NCBI GenBank assembly: GCA_005797785.1 | Contig: SYKL01000055.1 | Span: 1 to 41,724, forward strand | DNA from: Pseudomonadota bacterium | Lineage (GTDB): Bacteria; Myxococcota_A; UBA796; GCA-2862545 | Direction of reading: 5' to 3' | Length of the DNA stretch: 41,724 nucleotides | In this document: in pieces, positions 28,307 through 38,027 of the stretch | How the letters are laid out: every line of letters starts with the position of its first letter | How positions within the stretch are numbered: the stretch's first letter is position 1 | Notes under the pieces: model-generated | The model's input: only the letters and a program-made list of their open reading frames with translations | The model's database searches: none | What the model was told of the DNA's origin: nothing | Made by a program: the position numbers and the translations under genes

Positions 28307-29731
28307 CTACGAAAATACTCCGCCGCGCACCGCCGTTCCCAACGCTTTCAAATCCGGATGAAGCACGCGATCCTCGGTCCAACGGCGGACCAACGACCGA
28401 ACCCTGGCGTGCGTCAGCATCGAATCTCTCGACGCTTGCTTACCTTCGTCCATATGAAATTCGAGACCTTGAGACGCGCACATCAGCTCGATCGCGAGCA
28501 CATCGGCGAGGGTCTCAGTGCAATCCCAGGCTGTGCGTCCCGCGATTGGCCCCATCGAAGCGTGGTCTTCGCGGTGCTGTACCGACGGAATCGAATCCAC
28601 CGACGCCGGGTGGGACAGACCCTTCATCTCGCTCACCAGGGATGCCGTGGTGTACTGTGCCAGCATCAACCCGCTGTTTAGGCCGGTACTCGGTACCAGA
28701 AAGGAAGGAAGCCCTGAAAGCTGACCATACGTCAAACGAAAGGTTCGTCGCTCGGAAATCGACGCCACCTGCGTCAACGCGATCTTCAGCTGATCCATCG
28801 CCATCGCAGCAGCAGCGCTATGGAAATTTCCCGCTTCGACCGTCCGATCGCCGAACATCAATGGGTTATCGACCGCCGCGTTAAGCTCACGTTCCACCAC
28901 GGTTTCCACGAATTCGAGCACTTCCCAAGCAGCGCCCAACACCGCCGGCGCACAACGGATGGAAAATGGATCGGGCGTTCGTCCCTCATAGCAAAGTTCA
29001 GACCCAGACAATCTAAGACGCAATCGCTCCGCGACAGCGATCGGACCTGGATGGCGGCGTTCCTGCATCGCTTCCGCATCCAGGCAGCGTAGATCGGCGC
29101 GCACCACCTCAAACGTGAGCGCACAAGCGGCTTCTGCCGCCTCCAACAGTCTTCGAGAACGAGCAACGACCAATCCGGCCCATGCTGCGGTGAGCGAGTC
29201 ACCATTCACAAGGGCTAAGGCTTCTTTTTCCGTGACTTCGACCGCCCGCACTTCGGAGGCAACCGGTCCGCTGTCGCCCCAAACCCTGCCGCCCAAGCCA
29301 CAAAGGACCTGTGCCACGTGGGCGAGCGTCGGCGATCCCGCCGTGCCAACCGACCCTTGCGACGGGATCCAGGGGAGAGGCCCATCCAACAGCTGAAGGA
29401 GAGCATCCGCAATCTCCGGGCGAACTCCACTAAAGCCGCACGCCAACACGTTGACCCGAGCGGCAATCAGCGCACGCACCATCGGCTGCGCCAAAGGGGG
29501 CCCTACCCCGGCGCAATGCCCAAGGATGAATCGACGCACACGCTCCGCGGGCTCGGCAGGAGGCTCACCTCCAACCAACCAACTCCACTTTTGCGCTAAC
29601 CAATCCCCTGTTCGAACGCCGGCGGCCATTCGAGCGCGCGCCGTGGCATCCAACACCGGGCGTGCACCTTCGGCGATCGCCGTCAATTGTCGAGGCGTCA
29701 ACGACCTCCCATCCAGGCGGATGTCAGACAT
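28307..29731 (-). CDS. Degenerate histidine/aromatic ammonia-lyase family protein lacking the MIO triad (candidate pseudoenzyme)
   Basis: HCAGVGPPL, NAAVDNPLMF, SERRTFRLT, SGLPSFLVPSTGLNSGLMLAQYTTASLVSEMKGLSHPASVDSIPSVQHREDHASMG are HAL/PAL motifs; MIO site reads GSVGTAGSPTLAH. Confidence 0.88.
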   Translation of the reverse strand: MSDIRLDGRSLTPRQLTAIAEGARPVLDATARARMAAGVRTGDWLAQKWSWLVGGEPPAEPAERVRRFILGHCAGVGPPLAQPMVRALIAARVNVLACGFSGVRPEIADALLQLLDGPLPWIPSQGSVGTAGSPTLAHVAQVLCGLGGRVWGDSGPVASEVRAVEVTEKEALALVNGDSLTAAWAGLVVARSRRLLEAAEAACALTFEVVRADLRCLDAEAMQERRHPGPIAVAERLRLRLSGSELCYEGRTPDPFSIRCAPAVLGAAWEVLEFVETVVERELNAAVDNPLMFGDRTVEAGNFHSAAAAMAMDQLKIALTQVASISERRTFRLTYGQLSGLPSFLVPSTGLNSGLMLAQYTTASLVSEMKGLSHPASVDSIPSVQHREDHASMGPIAGRTAWDCTETLADVLAIELMCASQGLEFHMDEGKQASRDSMLTHARVRSLVRRWTEDRVLHPDLKALGTAVRGGVFS

Positions 29732-31334
29732 CCATCACCCCCGCCAATGCGCCAACCGCGGATTGCACCGCTTCTATCAGTAGTCCATCGCGGATGGCCT
29801 CCGCCAAACCTTCCATGTCCTCCGACGGAGTGAGCGCGCCACGCCCCCCTAGAATGCGTTCGACGGCTTCCAGGGCCGCGGCCGTGCCCTCGCCGAGCCG
29901 CACATCGACGTCCTGTCGTTGGCGCCACCAGAGGCCCCCAGCGGCACAGAACAGCTCAATCGCTACCACGCGGGTCGCATTGGCCACGACTTCGCGCGCG
30001 CGTCGGGCCGCGGTGGTCGCCATCGCCACGTGGTCCTCTTGGTCTTCGCACGTCGGAATGGAGTCAACCGATGCCGGCCAAGCAAGGGCTTTATTTTCGC
30101 TTACCAACGCCGCGGCTGTCGCCTGCGGAATCATCGCCCCCATGCCCGCCGCGTCTTTCTCCACCAACAACGCAGGTAATCGCGCAGAAAGGTTGCCAGT
30201 GGTCAAGCGAAACAATCGACGCTCGGACAGATTTGCCAACTCCGCCACCGCCAATTTGAGATGGTCGGAGGCCATACCCACGGGCTCACCATGGAACAAT
30301 CCGCCAGAAAACGCCTTATTGGCGTCCTCGACGTCCAACAGAATCAGCGGATTGTCCGTCGCCGCATTGATCTCGATGCGCGCCTGATTTCCGGCAAACC
30401 GGATCCCATCCCGAACTGCACCTAAAATCTGTGGTGTACAACGCAGGGAATAGGCGTCCTGCACCTTTCCCGGCAAAGAATCCACCAAGTTTGAGCCCTG
30501 AATCAACCGCCGCAGATTGGCCGCGCATGCGATCGCTCCTGGATACGGTCGAAGCTCCTGAATCGCAGGATGCAACGCACGGCTCACCCCCCGCAGCGCC
30601 TCCCAAGTCATGCCGGCAGCAATTTCTGCCGCAAGAACCAACCGTTCCGCGTCGTACACCGCCAGTGCCAGCATCGCCGTCGACGCCTGGGCGCCATTCG
30701 TGATCGCCAAGCCCTCCTTCGGGCCCGGGATCAACCTCGGAATTCCGGCACGCGCCATCGCCTCGGCGCCGGTCAGGCGCTCGCCCCCAAACCACGCATG
30801 CCCCGAAAACTCCGGTTCTTCGCCCTCCGGACCCCGAAACATCACTAAGCCGAGGTGGGACAATGGAGCCAAATCGCCCGAAGAACCACACGAACCCTGA
30901 GAAGGAACTTCGGGGGTGACGCCTTTTTCCAGCATCCGGCACAGGGTGTCCACCAGAGCCGGCCGGCAACCCGAAGCCCCCTTTGCAAGTGCATTCGCAC
31001 GGAGCAGCATCATGGCCCGCACCACTTCCGCTGGAAACGCCGGCCCCACCCCGGCCGCGTGGCTGCGAATCAAATTCAGCGACAAACGCGAGATGTCCTT
31101 GGCATCGATCTTGACCCGCGCCAACGAGCCATAGCCGGTGTTCACCCCATAGACGGGCAGCGATTCCCCTTGTTCGTCCCGCAGCATGCCTTCAGCAGCG
31201 GAACGAACCCATGCCTCGCTCGCGTTCATCCGCTCGCGAGCGCGATCATCCAAACGCACAACGGCCGATGCCCGAGCGACGCTCGCCACCTGCGAAAGAT
31301 CCAAGGACTGGCCATCGAGCCGAAGTTCGGTCAT
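29724..31334 (-). CDS. hutH: Histidine/aromatic amino acid ammonia-lyase (MIO-dependent family, SSG triad)
   Basis: YGVNTGYGSL, RSHAAGVGPAF, GSCGSSGDLAPLSH, YSLRCTPQILG, ATDNPLIL, ASVDSIPTCEDQEDHVAM. Confidence 0.88.
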   Translation of the reverse strand: MTELRLDGQSLDLSQVASVARASAVVRLDDRARERMNASEAWVRSAAEGMLRDEQGESLPVYGVNTGYGSLARVKIDAKDISRLSLNLIRSHAAGVGPAFPAEVVRAMMLLRANALAKGASGCRPALVDTLCRMLEKGVTPEVPSQGSCGSSGDLAPLSHLGLVMFRGPEGEEPEFSGHAWFGGERLTGAEAMARAGIPRLIPGPKEGLAITNGAQASTAMLALAVYDAERLVLAAEIAAGMTWEALRGVSRALHPAIQELRPYPGAIACAANLRRLIQGSNLVDSLPGKVQDAYSLRCTPQILGAVRDGIRFAGNQARIEINAATDNPLILLDVEDANKAFSGGLFHGEPVGMASDHLKLAVAELANLSERRLFRLTTGNLSARLPALLVEKDAAGMGAMIPQATAAALVSENKALAWPASVDSIPTCEDQEDHVAMATTAARRAREVVANATRVVAIELFCAAGGLWWRQRQDVDVRLGEGTAAALEAVERILGGRGALTPSEDMEGLAEAIRDGLLIEAVQSAVGALAGVMDV

Positions 31335-31414
31335 TCTCCAGGCGTAACTCCCCGGCGCCGGAGCGTCCTGGCGATCCCGGAATCCACCGTGTACGGTGTC
31401 CGCGTGGAGACAAC

Positions 31415-32407
31415 GTGTGGTCCCTCCTGTGGTTCTTTTTGGCGTGCACGCCCAAATGCAAGGAGGGAATGGTCTGTCCCATGATCGGCACCGGAATCGC
31501 CGGCTTCAACGGTGACCGTCTCGACGCACTGGAGTCCGATCTCTACCTTCCTACTTCCATTTATAAGTCAGACGATGGACGTTTTGCGGTTGTCGACTAC
31601 AACAACTACCGGATTCGTCGGTTGGAGGAAGACCATTCGTTGACCACCCTCGCCGGAAACGGTCAGCACGCCTATGCCACCCCTGGGGTTCCCCCTCTCG
31701 AAACTGCATTTGAAAACCCCATTGCGGCAGTGGTGGGCCCGGACGGATTCACCTACATCGCCGCCGAACACGAAGGTCGAGTGCTTCGTTTCAAAGAAGG
31801 TGAACCACTTGAGGTCGCCGCCGGAACCGGTACTCTTGGTCTTTCCGGTGATGGAGGGGCGGCCCTTTCCGCCGAGCTCACCGATCCGACCGGACTCGCA
31901 TTTATCGGCGATGACCTCTATGTTTCGGACCGTTCCACGGCGACGGTGCGCCGAATCTCGAACGGCGAGATCTTCGCGGCGGCCGGCGGCGGAGAGACTC
32001 CAGAAGGAACACCAGGACGCCTGGATCAGCCCCGTCAGATCGCCGCGATCGATGGCGAGATCTGGATCGCCGACACCGGCCAACACCGAATCGCCGTGCT
32101 GAATCCCGAAACCAGCGAGCTTCGCACCGAAATCGCCGAAGGCCTCGATCAACCGTTCGCGATCGCGGAAGGCCCCCAAGGGGAAATCTTCATCGCCGAC
32201 GCCGGGGGCCACACCATCTACCGGTGGAAAGACGGCGAACTTCGCGCCATCCTGGGCAACGGCTCTCCAGGCTTGCCCCTGGAAAAGCCACAAAAGAGCG
32301 ATGCAACCCCGCTCACCTACCCCGCCGGCTTGCTTTGGGACGACGACACCGGTCTGTGGATCGCCAATATGCTAGGCAATCAGATACTTCTGTGGAAGCC
32401 CGAGTAG
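31415..32407 (+). CDS. NHL-repeat (beta-propeller) lipoprotein
   Basis: GTG start giving MWSLLWFFLACTPKC lipobox; repeats such as NNYRIRRLEEDHSLTTLAGNG, DLYVSDRSTATVRRIS, IWIADTGQHRIAVL, IFIADAGGHTIYRW. Confidence 0.82.
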   Translation: MWSLLWFFLACTPKCKEGMVCPMIGTGIAGFNGDRLDALESDLYLPTSIYKSDDGRFAVVDYNNYRIRRLEEDHSLTTLAGNGQHAYATPGVPPLETAFENPIAAVVGPDGFTYIAAEHEGRVLRFKEGEPLEVAAGTGTLGLSGDGGAALSAELTDPTGLAFIGDDLYVSDRSTATVRRISNGEIFAAAGGGETPEGTPGRLDQPRQIAAIDGEIWIADTGQHRIAVLNPETSELRTEIAEGLDQPFAIAEGPQGEIFIADAGGHTIYRWKDGELRAILGNGSPGLPLEKPQKSDATPLTYPAGLLWDDDTGLWIANMLGNQILLWKPE

Positions 32408-32415
32408 GAGCCGCT

Positions 32416-33171
32416 TTGAACCAAGACGATCCATACCGCGACCCCGTCCTGTACGATCTGGAGTACCAACAGCAGCTGGAAGACATTCCGCATTATGTCC
32501 AGTTGGCGCGCAGACTCCGCGGCCCCGTGCTGGAATTGGGCTGTGGAACTGGACGAATCACCATTCCAATTGCGCAGTCCGGCGTGGAAATTCACGGGCT
32601 GGATGCTTCCTCGGACATGCTCAACGGCCTCGAACAAAAGCTCCGTTTGGAGCCCGATGCGGTCCGTCTTCGCGTCCGCTATTCTTTAGGAAATTTCTGC
32701 CAACTGGACGGCGAACGCCAGTATCCGTTGGTTATCCTCCCGTTCAACGCCATCCATCACTGCGAGGGGGCTGCCGGCCGTCGCGAGTTGCTTCGAAGCG
32801 TCCGAAAGGTACTTCGACCCGGCGGTATTTTTGGCCTCGACTGCTACCTTCCAGATCTTCTGCTTTATTCGAGGGAAAAAGGAAAACGCTACGAACAGCG
32901 CACGTTCACTCACCCGGTGACCAAAGAACCCCTCGAAACCTGGGAGGAGGGCTACTGGGAACCCGAACGCCGGATCCACAATGTGATCTACGTGTACGAA
33001 GATCCTCGCGGACACCAAGAAAAGGTCCACCTACGGCTCAACATGTTCGACCAAACGGAATTCCGTACCCTCCTACACCAGGAGGGATTCCAATTCAGCT
33101 GGGAGGCCAGCGATTTCCGGGGAACACCCATGCGGCCCGACAGCCTGAAATGGGTGATGGAACTGACCTAG
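32416..33171 (+). CDS. Class I SAM-dependent methyltransferase
   Basis: VLELGCGTGRITIPIAQSGVEIHGLDAS, LRSVRKVLRPGGIFGLD; TTG start at 32416. Confidence 0.88.
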   Translation: MNQDDPYRDPVLYDLEYQQQLEDIPHYVQLARRLRGPVLELGCGTGRITIPIAQSGVEIHGLDASSDMLNGLEQKLRLEPDAVRLRVRYSLGNFCQLDGERQYPLVILPFNAIHHCEGAAGRRELLRSVRKVLRPGGIFGLDCYLPDLLLYSREKGKRYEQRTFTHPVTKEPLETWEEGYWEPERRIHNVIYVYEDPRGHQEKVHLRLNMFDQTEFRTLLHQEGFQFSWEASDFRGTPMRPDSLKWVMELT

Positions 33172-33172
33172 C

Positions 33173-34354
33173 TCACTCGCAGAGGGCGGTCTCGTTCTCT
33201 TCCAGCTTGGTCGTCTCCAGATCATCGACCGTCCAATGGTCCTTCTTGATCTTCTTGATTTCGAAGGTACCCCGCACGACGACCCGCGATTGGGAATCCG
33301 TACCGTCGAACACCAAGTGAAACTCACCGGAAGCGGGGTTGCCAAGCACCAATTCCGACGCCGGCTCGTTAAAGCCAACCCAGTTGTAGTTGAGCTCACC
33401 CCACTTGTCCAAACCCGGCGCGGCATCGTCCGCCGGACGCCACAAATTCGTGTGCACCTTGGGTTCAACGTCGACGCCCACCGCCGCAAATTCTGAAACG
33501 ATCGTCGACTGAACATCGTTCACGTCTGCGATCAGGTCGTCATAGTCTTCTGGATCGCTGATGTAGAAAAGATCGCTTCTGCTGACTTCAATGTCGTTTT
33601 CTTCAAAGGAGGCATACGCCGACGGATTTCCGTAGCGAACCGAACGCGACGCAAAGGAATCATCGGCGAACTTCGCCGATGCAAAGCCCGCAAGCCATTC
33701 GGTAGGGAAGAACCACTGCACGTCGGTGCTGGCAGGGTTGAACTGGTACGCGCCTGCATTCAAATAATACAGGGTTTCAAACGTTGAAGGCGGCGCATCG
33801 GGATTGACGGGGTTTTCTGCATCCGCAGCTTCCTCCGCCGACCATTCCTGAACCCAATCACCATCAATGGGCTCCAAAGCGGCGTTGCCGTCGTCACCGA
33901 GCTGGCAGCTGCTCGGTTGAAAGTCGGGATCAACCACAAAAGCAAACCGAAAATCTTCGCCACCAGGGAGACGCTGGTGGAAGGTCACCTGAAGGTCGCC
34001 TTCGGACGTCATGATCGCTTCGCCGCGCCAGGGGTCCAGCGGAGAGGTGACCACCTCATAGCCGTCTGTTTTCAACCATTGTTCGTGTTCCGGGTCGAAA
34101 TCGCCGCAGATGTCGATCGGGTTCGCCAGCATGTCGTCGGCGTCGAGGCCCTCGCGGCAGTCCACCTGCCAATGCTCGCCTTCGTCCCACTTCCCTTCAC
34201 CATAATCCGCCACGTCCAATGACTGCTTACGAAGCGTCGCAGACGTATTGGTAGAAAGCAAAGCCGTGTACGAACCCTCGGTAACCTTGGCATTCTGGGG
34301 GTTGCACGCAACCAATCCCACCAGCAAAGACAGCGACGTAACCAATGGCTTCAT
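33173..34354 (-). CDS. Hypothetical lipoprotein
   Basis: MKPLVTSLSLLVGLVACNPQ lipobox; long ORF, no recognised family. Confidence 0.7.
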   Translation of the reverse strand: MKPLVTSLSLLVGLVACNPQNAKVTEGSYTALLSTNTSATLRKQSLDVADYGEGKWDEGEHWQVDCREGLDADDMLANPIDICGDFDPEHEQWLKTDGYEVVTSPLDPWRGEAIMTSEGDLQVTFHQRLPGGEDFRFAFVVDPDFQPSSCQLGDDGNAALEPIDGDWVQEWSAEEAADAENPVNPDAPPSTFETLYYLNAGAYQFNPASTDVQWFFPTEWLAGFASAKFADDSFASRSVRYGNPSAYASFEENDIEVSRSDLFYISDPEDYDDLIADVNDVQSTIVSEFAAVGVDVEPKVHTNLWRPADDAAPGLDKWGELNYNWVGFNEPASELVLGNPASGEFHLVFDGTDSQSRVVVRGTFEIKKIKKDHWTVDDLETTKLEENETALCE

Positions 34355-34389
34355 AAACGGCTCCTGGGCGCACGGCCCCCACGGCGTCT

Positions 34390-34418
34390 CCATTACCCAT
34401 GCAGGCACCCTCGGTCAA
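34390..34418 (-). promoter_or_regulatory. Sigma-70-like promoter
   Basis: Minus strand TTGACC-N17-TAATGG upstream of the ATG at 34354. Confidence 0.4.
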
Positions 34419-34439
34419 GTGCTCGCCGTTCCACCGTTG

Positions 34440-36533
34440 TTAACCGCCTTCCGCCACAACTCCACGCAGCCCGTTCGCGCCGTCAGCCAACCAAAGCTCC
34501 GGAGCGGCGCCAGTTACCACCTGCACTGCCCCAGCCGCGCTTTCGCGAAAATGAAACCAATCTGGCGCCGACAACGAACCCTGGATCGCACGAAGAACAC
34601 CAACATTGGATCCAGCACGAACGATCAGATCGAGCTCGCCATTGCCATCCACATCGCCCACCGAAAGCTCGCCCGCCGGACCGACATCGCGTTCCTCCCC
34701 ATCGATCGTCACACGAGTACGGCCATTTTCTGCCACAGCCCAGCCCGAAGCCCAGGAAACGACATCGCAATCCGCGCCGTCGCAGGCCAACACAGTGCCC
34801 AGATCATCGCCGATGATCGCCACATCTCCGGCGCCCGCCGCTGCCTCTGAATCCGTCAATTGCGCTGCCGCATCATACCGACGTGCGGTGTCGCCATCCA
34901 ATACCACCCCTTGATCCTCGGCACAGTCCACTCGGGTGCCCGTCCCCACCGCCGGTCCGGCGATGGATCCACCGTCCAAATCGACCACAAACAGAGAGGT
35001 GTCCGTCAGGACCCAAGCCCGCTCGCCGCAAATGGCCATGTCTACCGCAGTCATGGGCGCCAACAAGTCCACATCCCATGCCACGGTCGGAGCGCTTCCG
35101 ACGGATTCCCATCCGCGCAAATGCAAATTGGTATCCTGAACAAACCCCACCAATTGTGCACCGTGTGCCGCAATCGGGCCGGTGACGGTCAACTCCGGTT
35201 GAATCCACGGGGTCGCCACCGCTACCCAATCCGGTCCACCAGCACCGGTCCAATTCATCCAATAATCGCCGGCAATCATCATATCGGCGAAATCATCGCC
35301 CGTCTGGTCCCACAGGCCCAACAAGCCCGCCTGCGGGAAATTTCCAGAAGCACCTTGGTGATACCCGTCGTCGCCGTAGTCCACCACCCCCAAATCGCCT
35401 TCCTGGTCCAGCGACCAAAACTCCCAAGCCCCATCGGAATTCACATCTGCAACCGTCACTCCCGCGTAGTCGATGTCGAAATCCACCAAGCCTGCGGAAC
35501 TCCAATCCAGATCAAAGATGGAGACTTCGGGAAACTCCTCCTCATCGGACACTTCTGTGACAAAGACAAGCTCATTTGCCCCATCTCCGTTCATGTCCCC
35601 CGGACTGGATACTGTGCTCACCGGAAGAACAAAATCCAGCGTCGGACCTACCTCCATAAAACCACTGTCGGACCAAACATACCGTGTCCACTGGTGCGTT
35701 TCGTTGATCACAGTGATCTGGGGCAAACCCATGCCCAACGAATCTCCGATGGCCATGGATTGAGGTTTAAACTCCATCTGGCGGGATTCCCAGAGCTCAA
35801 ATGCCCCCGAACCCAACCCACGCCAAACCTCCAACCGAGGATCTTCGTCGTCGGACCAGGCGATCGCCAGATCGATGATCCCATCGCCGTCCAAATCGTC
35901 GGCCCCAGCGCCGGAAACCGTCTTCCCTGCGAAACTCCAACTCGAAAGTCCAAAAGCACCGCCGTCCGCGGTGCCGCGAAACGCCACCACCGCGTCCTCA
36001 GTCCACACCAGGGCATCTCGCAGGCCGTCCCGCTCTAAAAACCCGGTCCAGACACCATGAATCTCGTCTCCCACCGGGGGCTCGTACACCGGAACGGGAG
36101 ACAAACCAGCTTTCCAGCCCCACAACCGATCGGATGCCCCCACGAGCCAAAAATCGGTCATCGGCTGTAGAAACTGATTTTCACCTTTGCTTTCCTCGGA
36201 GCGCTGAAGCGGTATGTCCCACGCTGGCAACACCACCACTTCGGCATCACCGACCTGGTGTACACCGAGATCTTCGAGTTCGATGCTTGACCATCCGGTA
36301 GAGTCGAAGTTCACCACCACCGGCTCGCCATCCACCTCAACGGTCAATTCCGCAGGTCCGCTTGCCACTCCCCACGAATTTACCGCCTGCAAGCGCACCG
36401 AGAGCGGCGCAGATCCGCGCTCCGGCACGGCGACCACGCGGGTACCCGCTTCAGGAAAGCTCTGGACAGACTGGGGGATTTCCGCGATCGGATCGGTACA
36501 ACCCAGCGCCGCGAACCACCAAAATGCGGGCAA
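34440..36533 (-). CDS. FG-GAP/VCBS-repeat lipoprotein
   Basis: WWFAALGCTDP lipobox; DDLDGDGIIDLAIAWSDD, PGDMNGDGANELVFVTE, VGDVDGNGELDLIVRAG. Confidence 0.8.
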   Translation of the reverse strand: MPAFWWFAALGCTDPIAEIPQSVQSFPEAGTRVVAVPERGSAPLSVRLQAVNSWGVASGPAELTVEVDGEPVVVNFDSTGWSSIELEDLGVHQVGDAEVVVLPAWDIPLQRSEESKGENQFLQPMTDFWLVGASDRLWGWKAGLSPVPVYEPPVGDEIHGVWTGFLERDGLRDALVWTEDAVVAFRGTADGGAFGLSSWSFAGKTVSGAGADDLDGDGIIDLAIAWSDDEDPRLEVWRGLGSGAFELWESRQMEFKPQSMAIGDSLGMGLPQITVINETHQWTRYVWSDSGFMEVGPTLDFVLPVSTVSSPGDMNGDGANELVFVTEVSDEEEFPEVSIFDLDWSSAGLVDFDIDYAGVTVADVNSDGAWEFWSLDQEGDLGVVDYGDDGYHQGASGNFPQAGLLGLWDQTGDDFADMMIAGDYWMNWTGAGGPDWVAVATPWIQPELTVTGPIAAHGAQLVGFVQDTNLHLRGWESVGSAPTVAWDVDLLAPMTAVDMAICGERAWVLTDTSLFVVDLDGGSIAGPAVGTGTRVDCAEDQGVVLDGDTARRYDAAAQLTDSEAAAGAGDVAIIGDDLGTVLACDGADCDVVSWASGWAVAENGRTRVTIDGEERDVGPAGELSVGDVDGNGELDLIVRAGSNVGVLRAIQGSLSAPDWFHFRESAAGAVQVVTGAAPELWLADGANGLRGVVAEGG

Positions 36534-36542
36534 TCGCCCTCC

Positions 36543-38027
36543 TCATGTCGGAGTATACCTGCGTCGAAACCAACCCAGTGGAAGCAAGAAAATAGGCAAC
36601 AACAACGGGCGTTCTCCGCATCCTCCCGGCCGGTCTTCGCGTGCGGCGAGGCGCGCCCGACCCGAACCCAGCGCTGGCGAAGGTTGCGAAAACACGGGAT
36701 TTCCGCCCACCGACCACGCCTGAAGCCTGGTAGCCGCCTGATACGGCCGTAGTGACGGGTTGTCCGACAAGATCAACGCCAAGGCCCCCACTACGGCGGG
36801 CGTCGCCGCGGAGGTGCCATAAAACGAAACCGCGCCATAAGCCTCTGTGGTCAGCCCATCCGGCCCGACGATATCGGGCTTGCTTCGACCGTCCGACGTC
36901 GGGCCCTGAGACGAAAATGACTCCGAATCATTCAAAAAATAGCCGTCCGCGCGCACAGCCCCTACCGAGAAAACCGCCGGATGTGAGCTAGGATCCGTCA
37001 AAGAGCCCTCCGGAATACTGTTTTCCAGATCGCCGGAAGTCGCCAGCAGATTCAGGTGCACCTGCGCCAAAGGCCCCCTTTCATGGGTCACTTCCACGCG
37101 GTACCAGCCGTCCTCGGGGACGGTACCGGTCAGCCGCTCCAGGGGCTCGCAATGGTCCCCACCGGTCGCCTGAATATCCCTACTTCTACCAATGATTTGA
37201 CCGGACGAATCCACCAGCCGCACATCCAAATCGGTGGTTCCGCAGGTCAGAAACTGATTCCAAGTGAGGTAAATCCCGCGAACCGATCCGGCGGAAAGTT
37301 CAACCCAAAGACCGTTATGTCCATCGAGGTCGAGCCGACCATCTCCATCCGCGTCGACCGCCGCTCCCGCCCAATGGCCACGGGCGTAGTTTCCGACCGA
37401 CGCGACCATCAACACATCTGCAGCTTCGAGGCGATCCATCAGCGCATTCAGCGATCCGGAGCCATCGTAAAACGAAGTATTAAAAAAAGACAGGGACATG
37501 CTGATCACGTCCACATCCTCCCGAATGGCCCAATCCACCGCATTTTCGAGTGCCGTCTCCCCATTGACACGCACCAGGTGGAGCTCGGCGTCGGGTGCAA
37601 TGTCGTGAACCACCTGCGCGCACCCATAGCCATGGACGCCCATTTCAAACGAGAACTCTGGCCGAAACGTGTCGATGGGCAGAGCGCACAAGGGATCAGA
37701 ATAACAATCGTGCGTCTGAACGTCGCCAAGGACCTCGGGATCCAGCTCCGCGCCAAACCACTCCAAATCGAACACGGCGACTTTCACGCCCGCGCCAAGG
37801 ACGCCGTCCTGATGCCACTCGTCGGCATTGAGTACTTCGATCGCTTCTTCCGCCGGCCAATGGTCGGGATGAGGTACCGACTCATAGCGCCACGGCCTCC
37901 CTTCGGGCGGGGCCAACAACACCGAACCCGTCGCAGATCGCGCTTGAGCGCCGGGAATGTTCGGATCGTCCACCCGAATGAGCTCAAATGGATGTACCGC
38001 CAACATTCCCGCAAACAACGGAATCAA
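36543..38027 (-). CDS. S8 (subtilisin-like) serine protease with MYXO-CTERM-like tail
   Basis: VKVAVFDLEWFG (Asp), GVHGYGCAQVV (His), VASVGNYA, SFYGTSAATPAVVGALAL (Ser); C-terminus GGCGERPLLLPIFLLPLGWFRRRY. Confidence 0.85.
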   Translation of the reverse strand: MIPLFAGMLAVHPFELIRVDDPNIPGAQARSATGSVLLAPPEGRPWRYESVPHPDHWPAEEAIEVLNADEWHQDGVLGAGVKVAVFDLEWFGAELDPEVLGDVQTHDCYSDPLCALPIDTFRPEFSFEMGVHGYGCAQVVHDIAPDAELHLVRVNGETALENAVDWAIREDVDVISMSLSFFNTSFYDGSGSLNALMDRLEAADVLMVASVGNYARGHWAGAAVDADGDGRLDLDGHNGLWVELSAGSVRGIYLTWNQFLTCGTTDLDVRLVDSSGQIIGRSRDIQATGGDHCEPLERLTGTVPEDGWYRVEVTHERGPLAQVHLNLLATSGDLENSIPEGSLTDPSSHPAVFSVGAVRADGYFLNDSESFSSQGPTSDGRSKPDIVGPDGLTTEAYGAVSFYGTSAATPAVVGALALILSDNPSLRPYQAATRLQAWSVGGNPVFSQPSPALGSGRARLAAREDRPGGCGERPLLLPIFLLPLGWFRRRYTPT

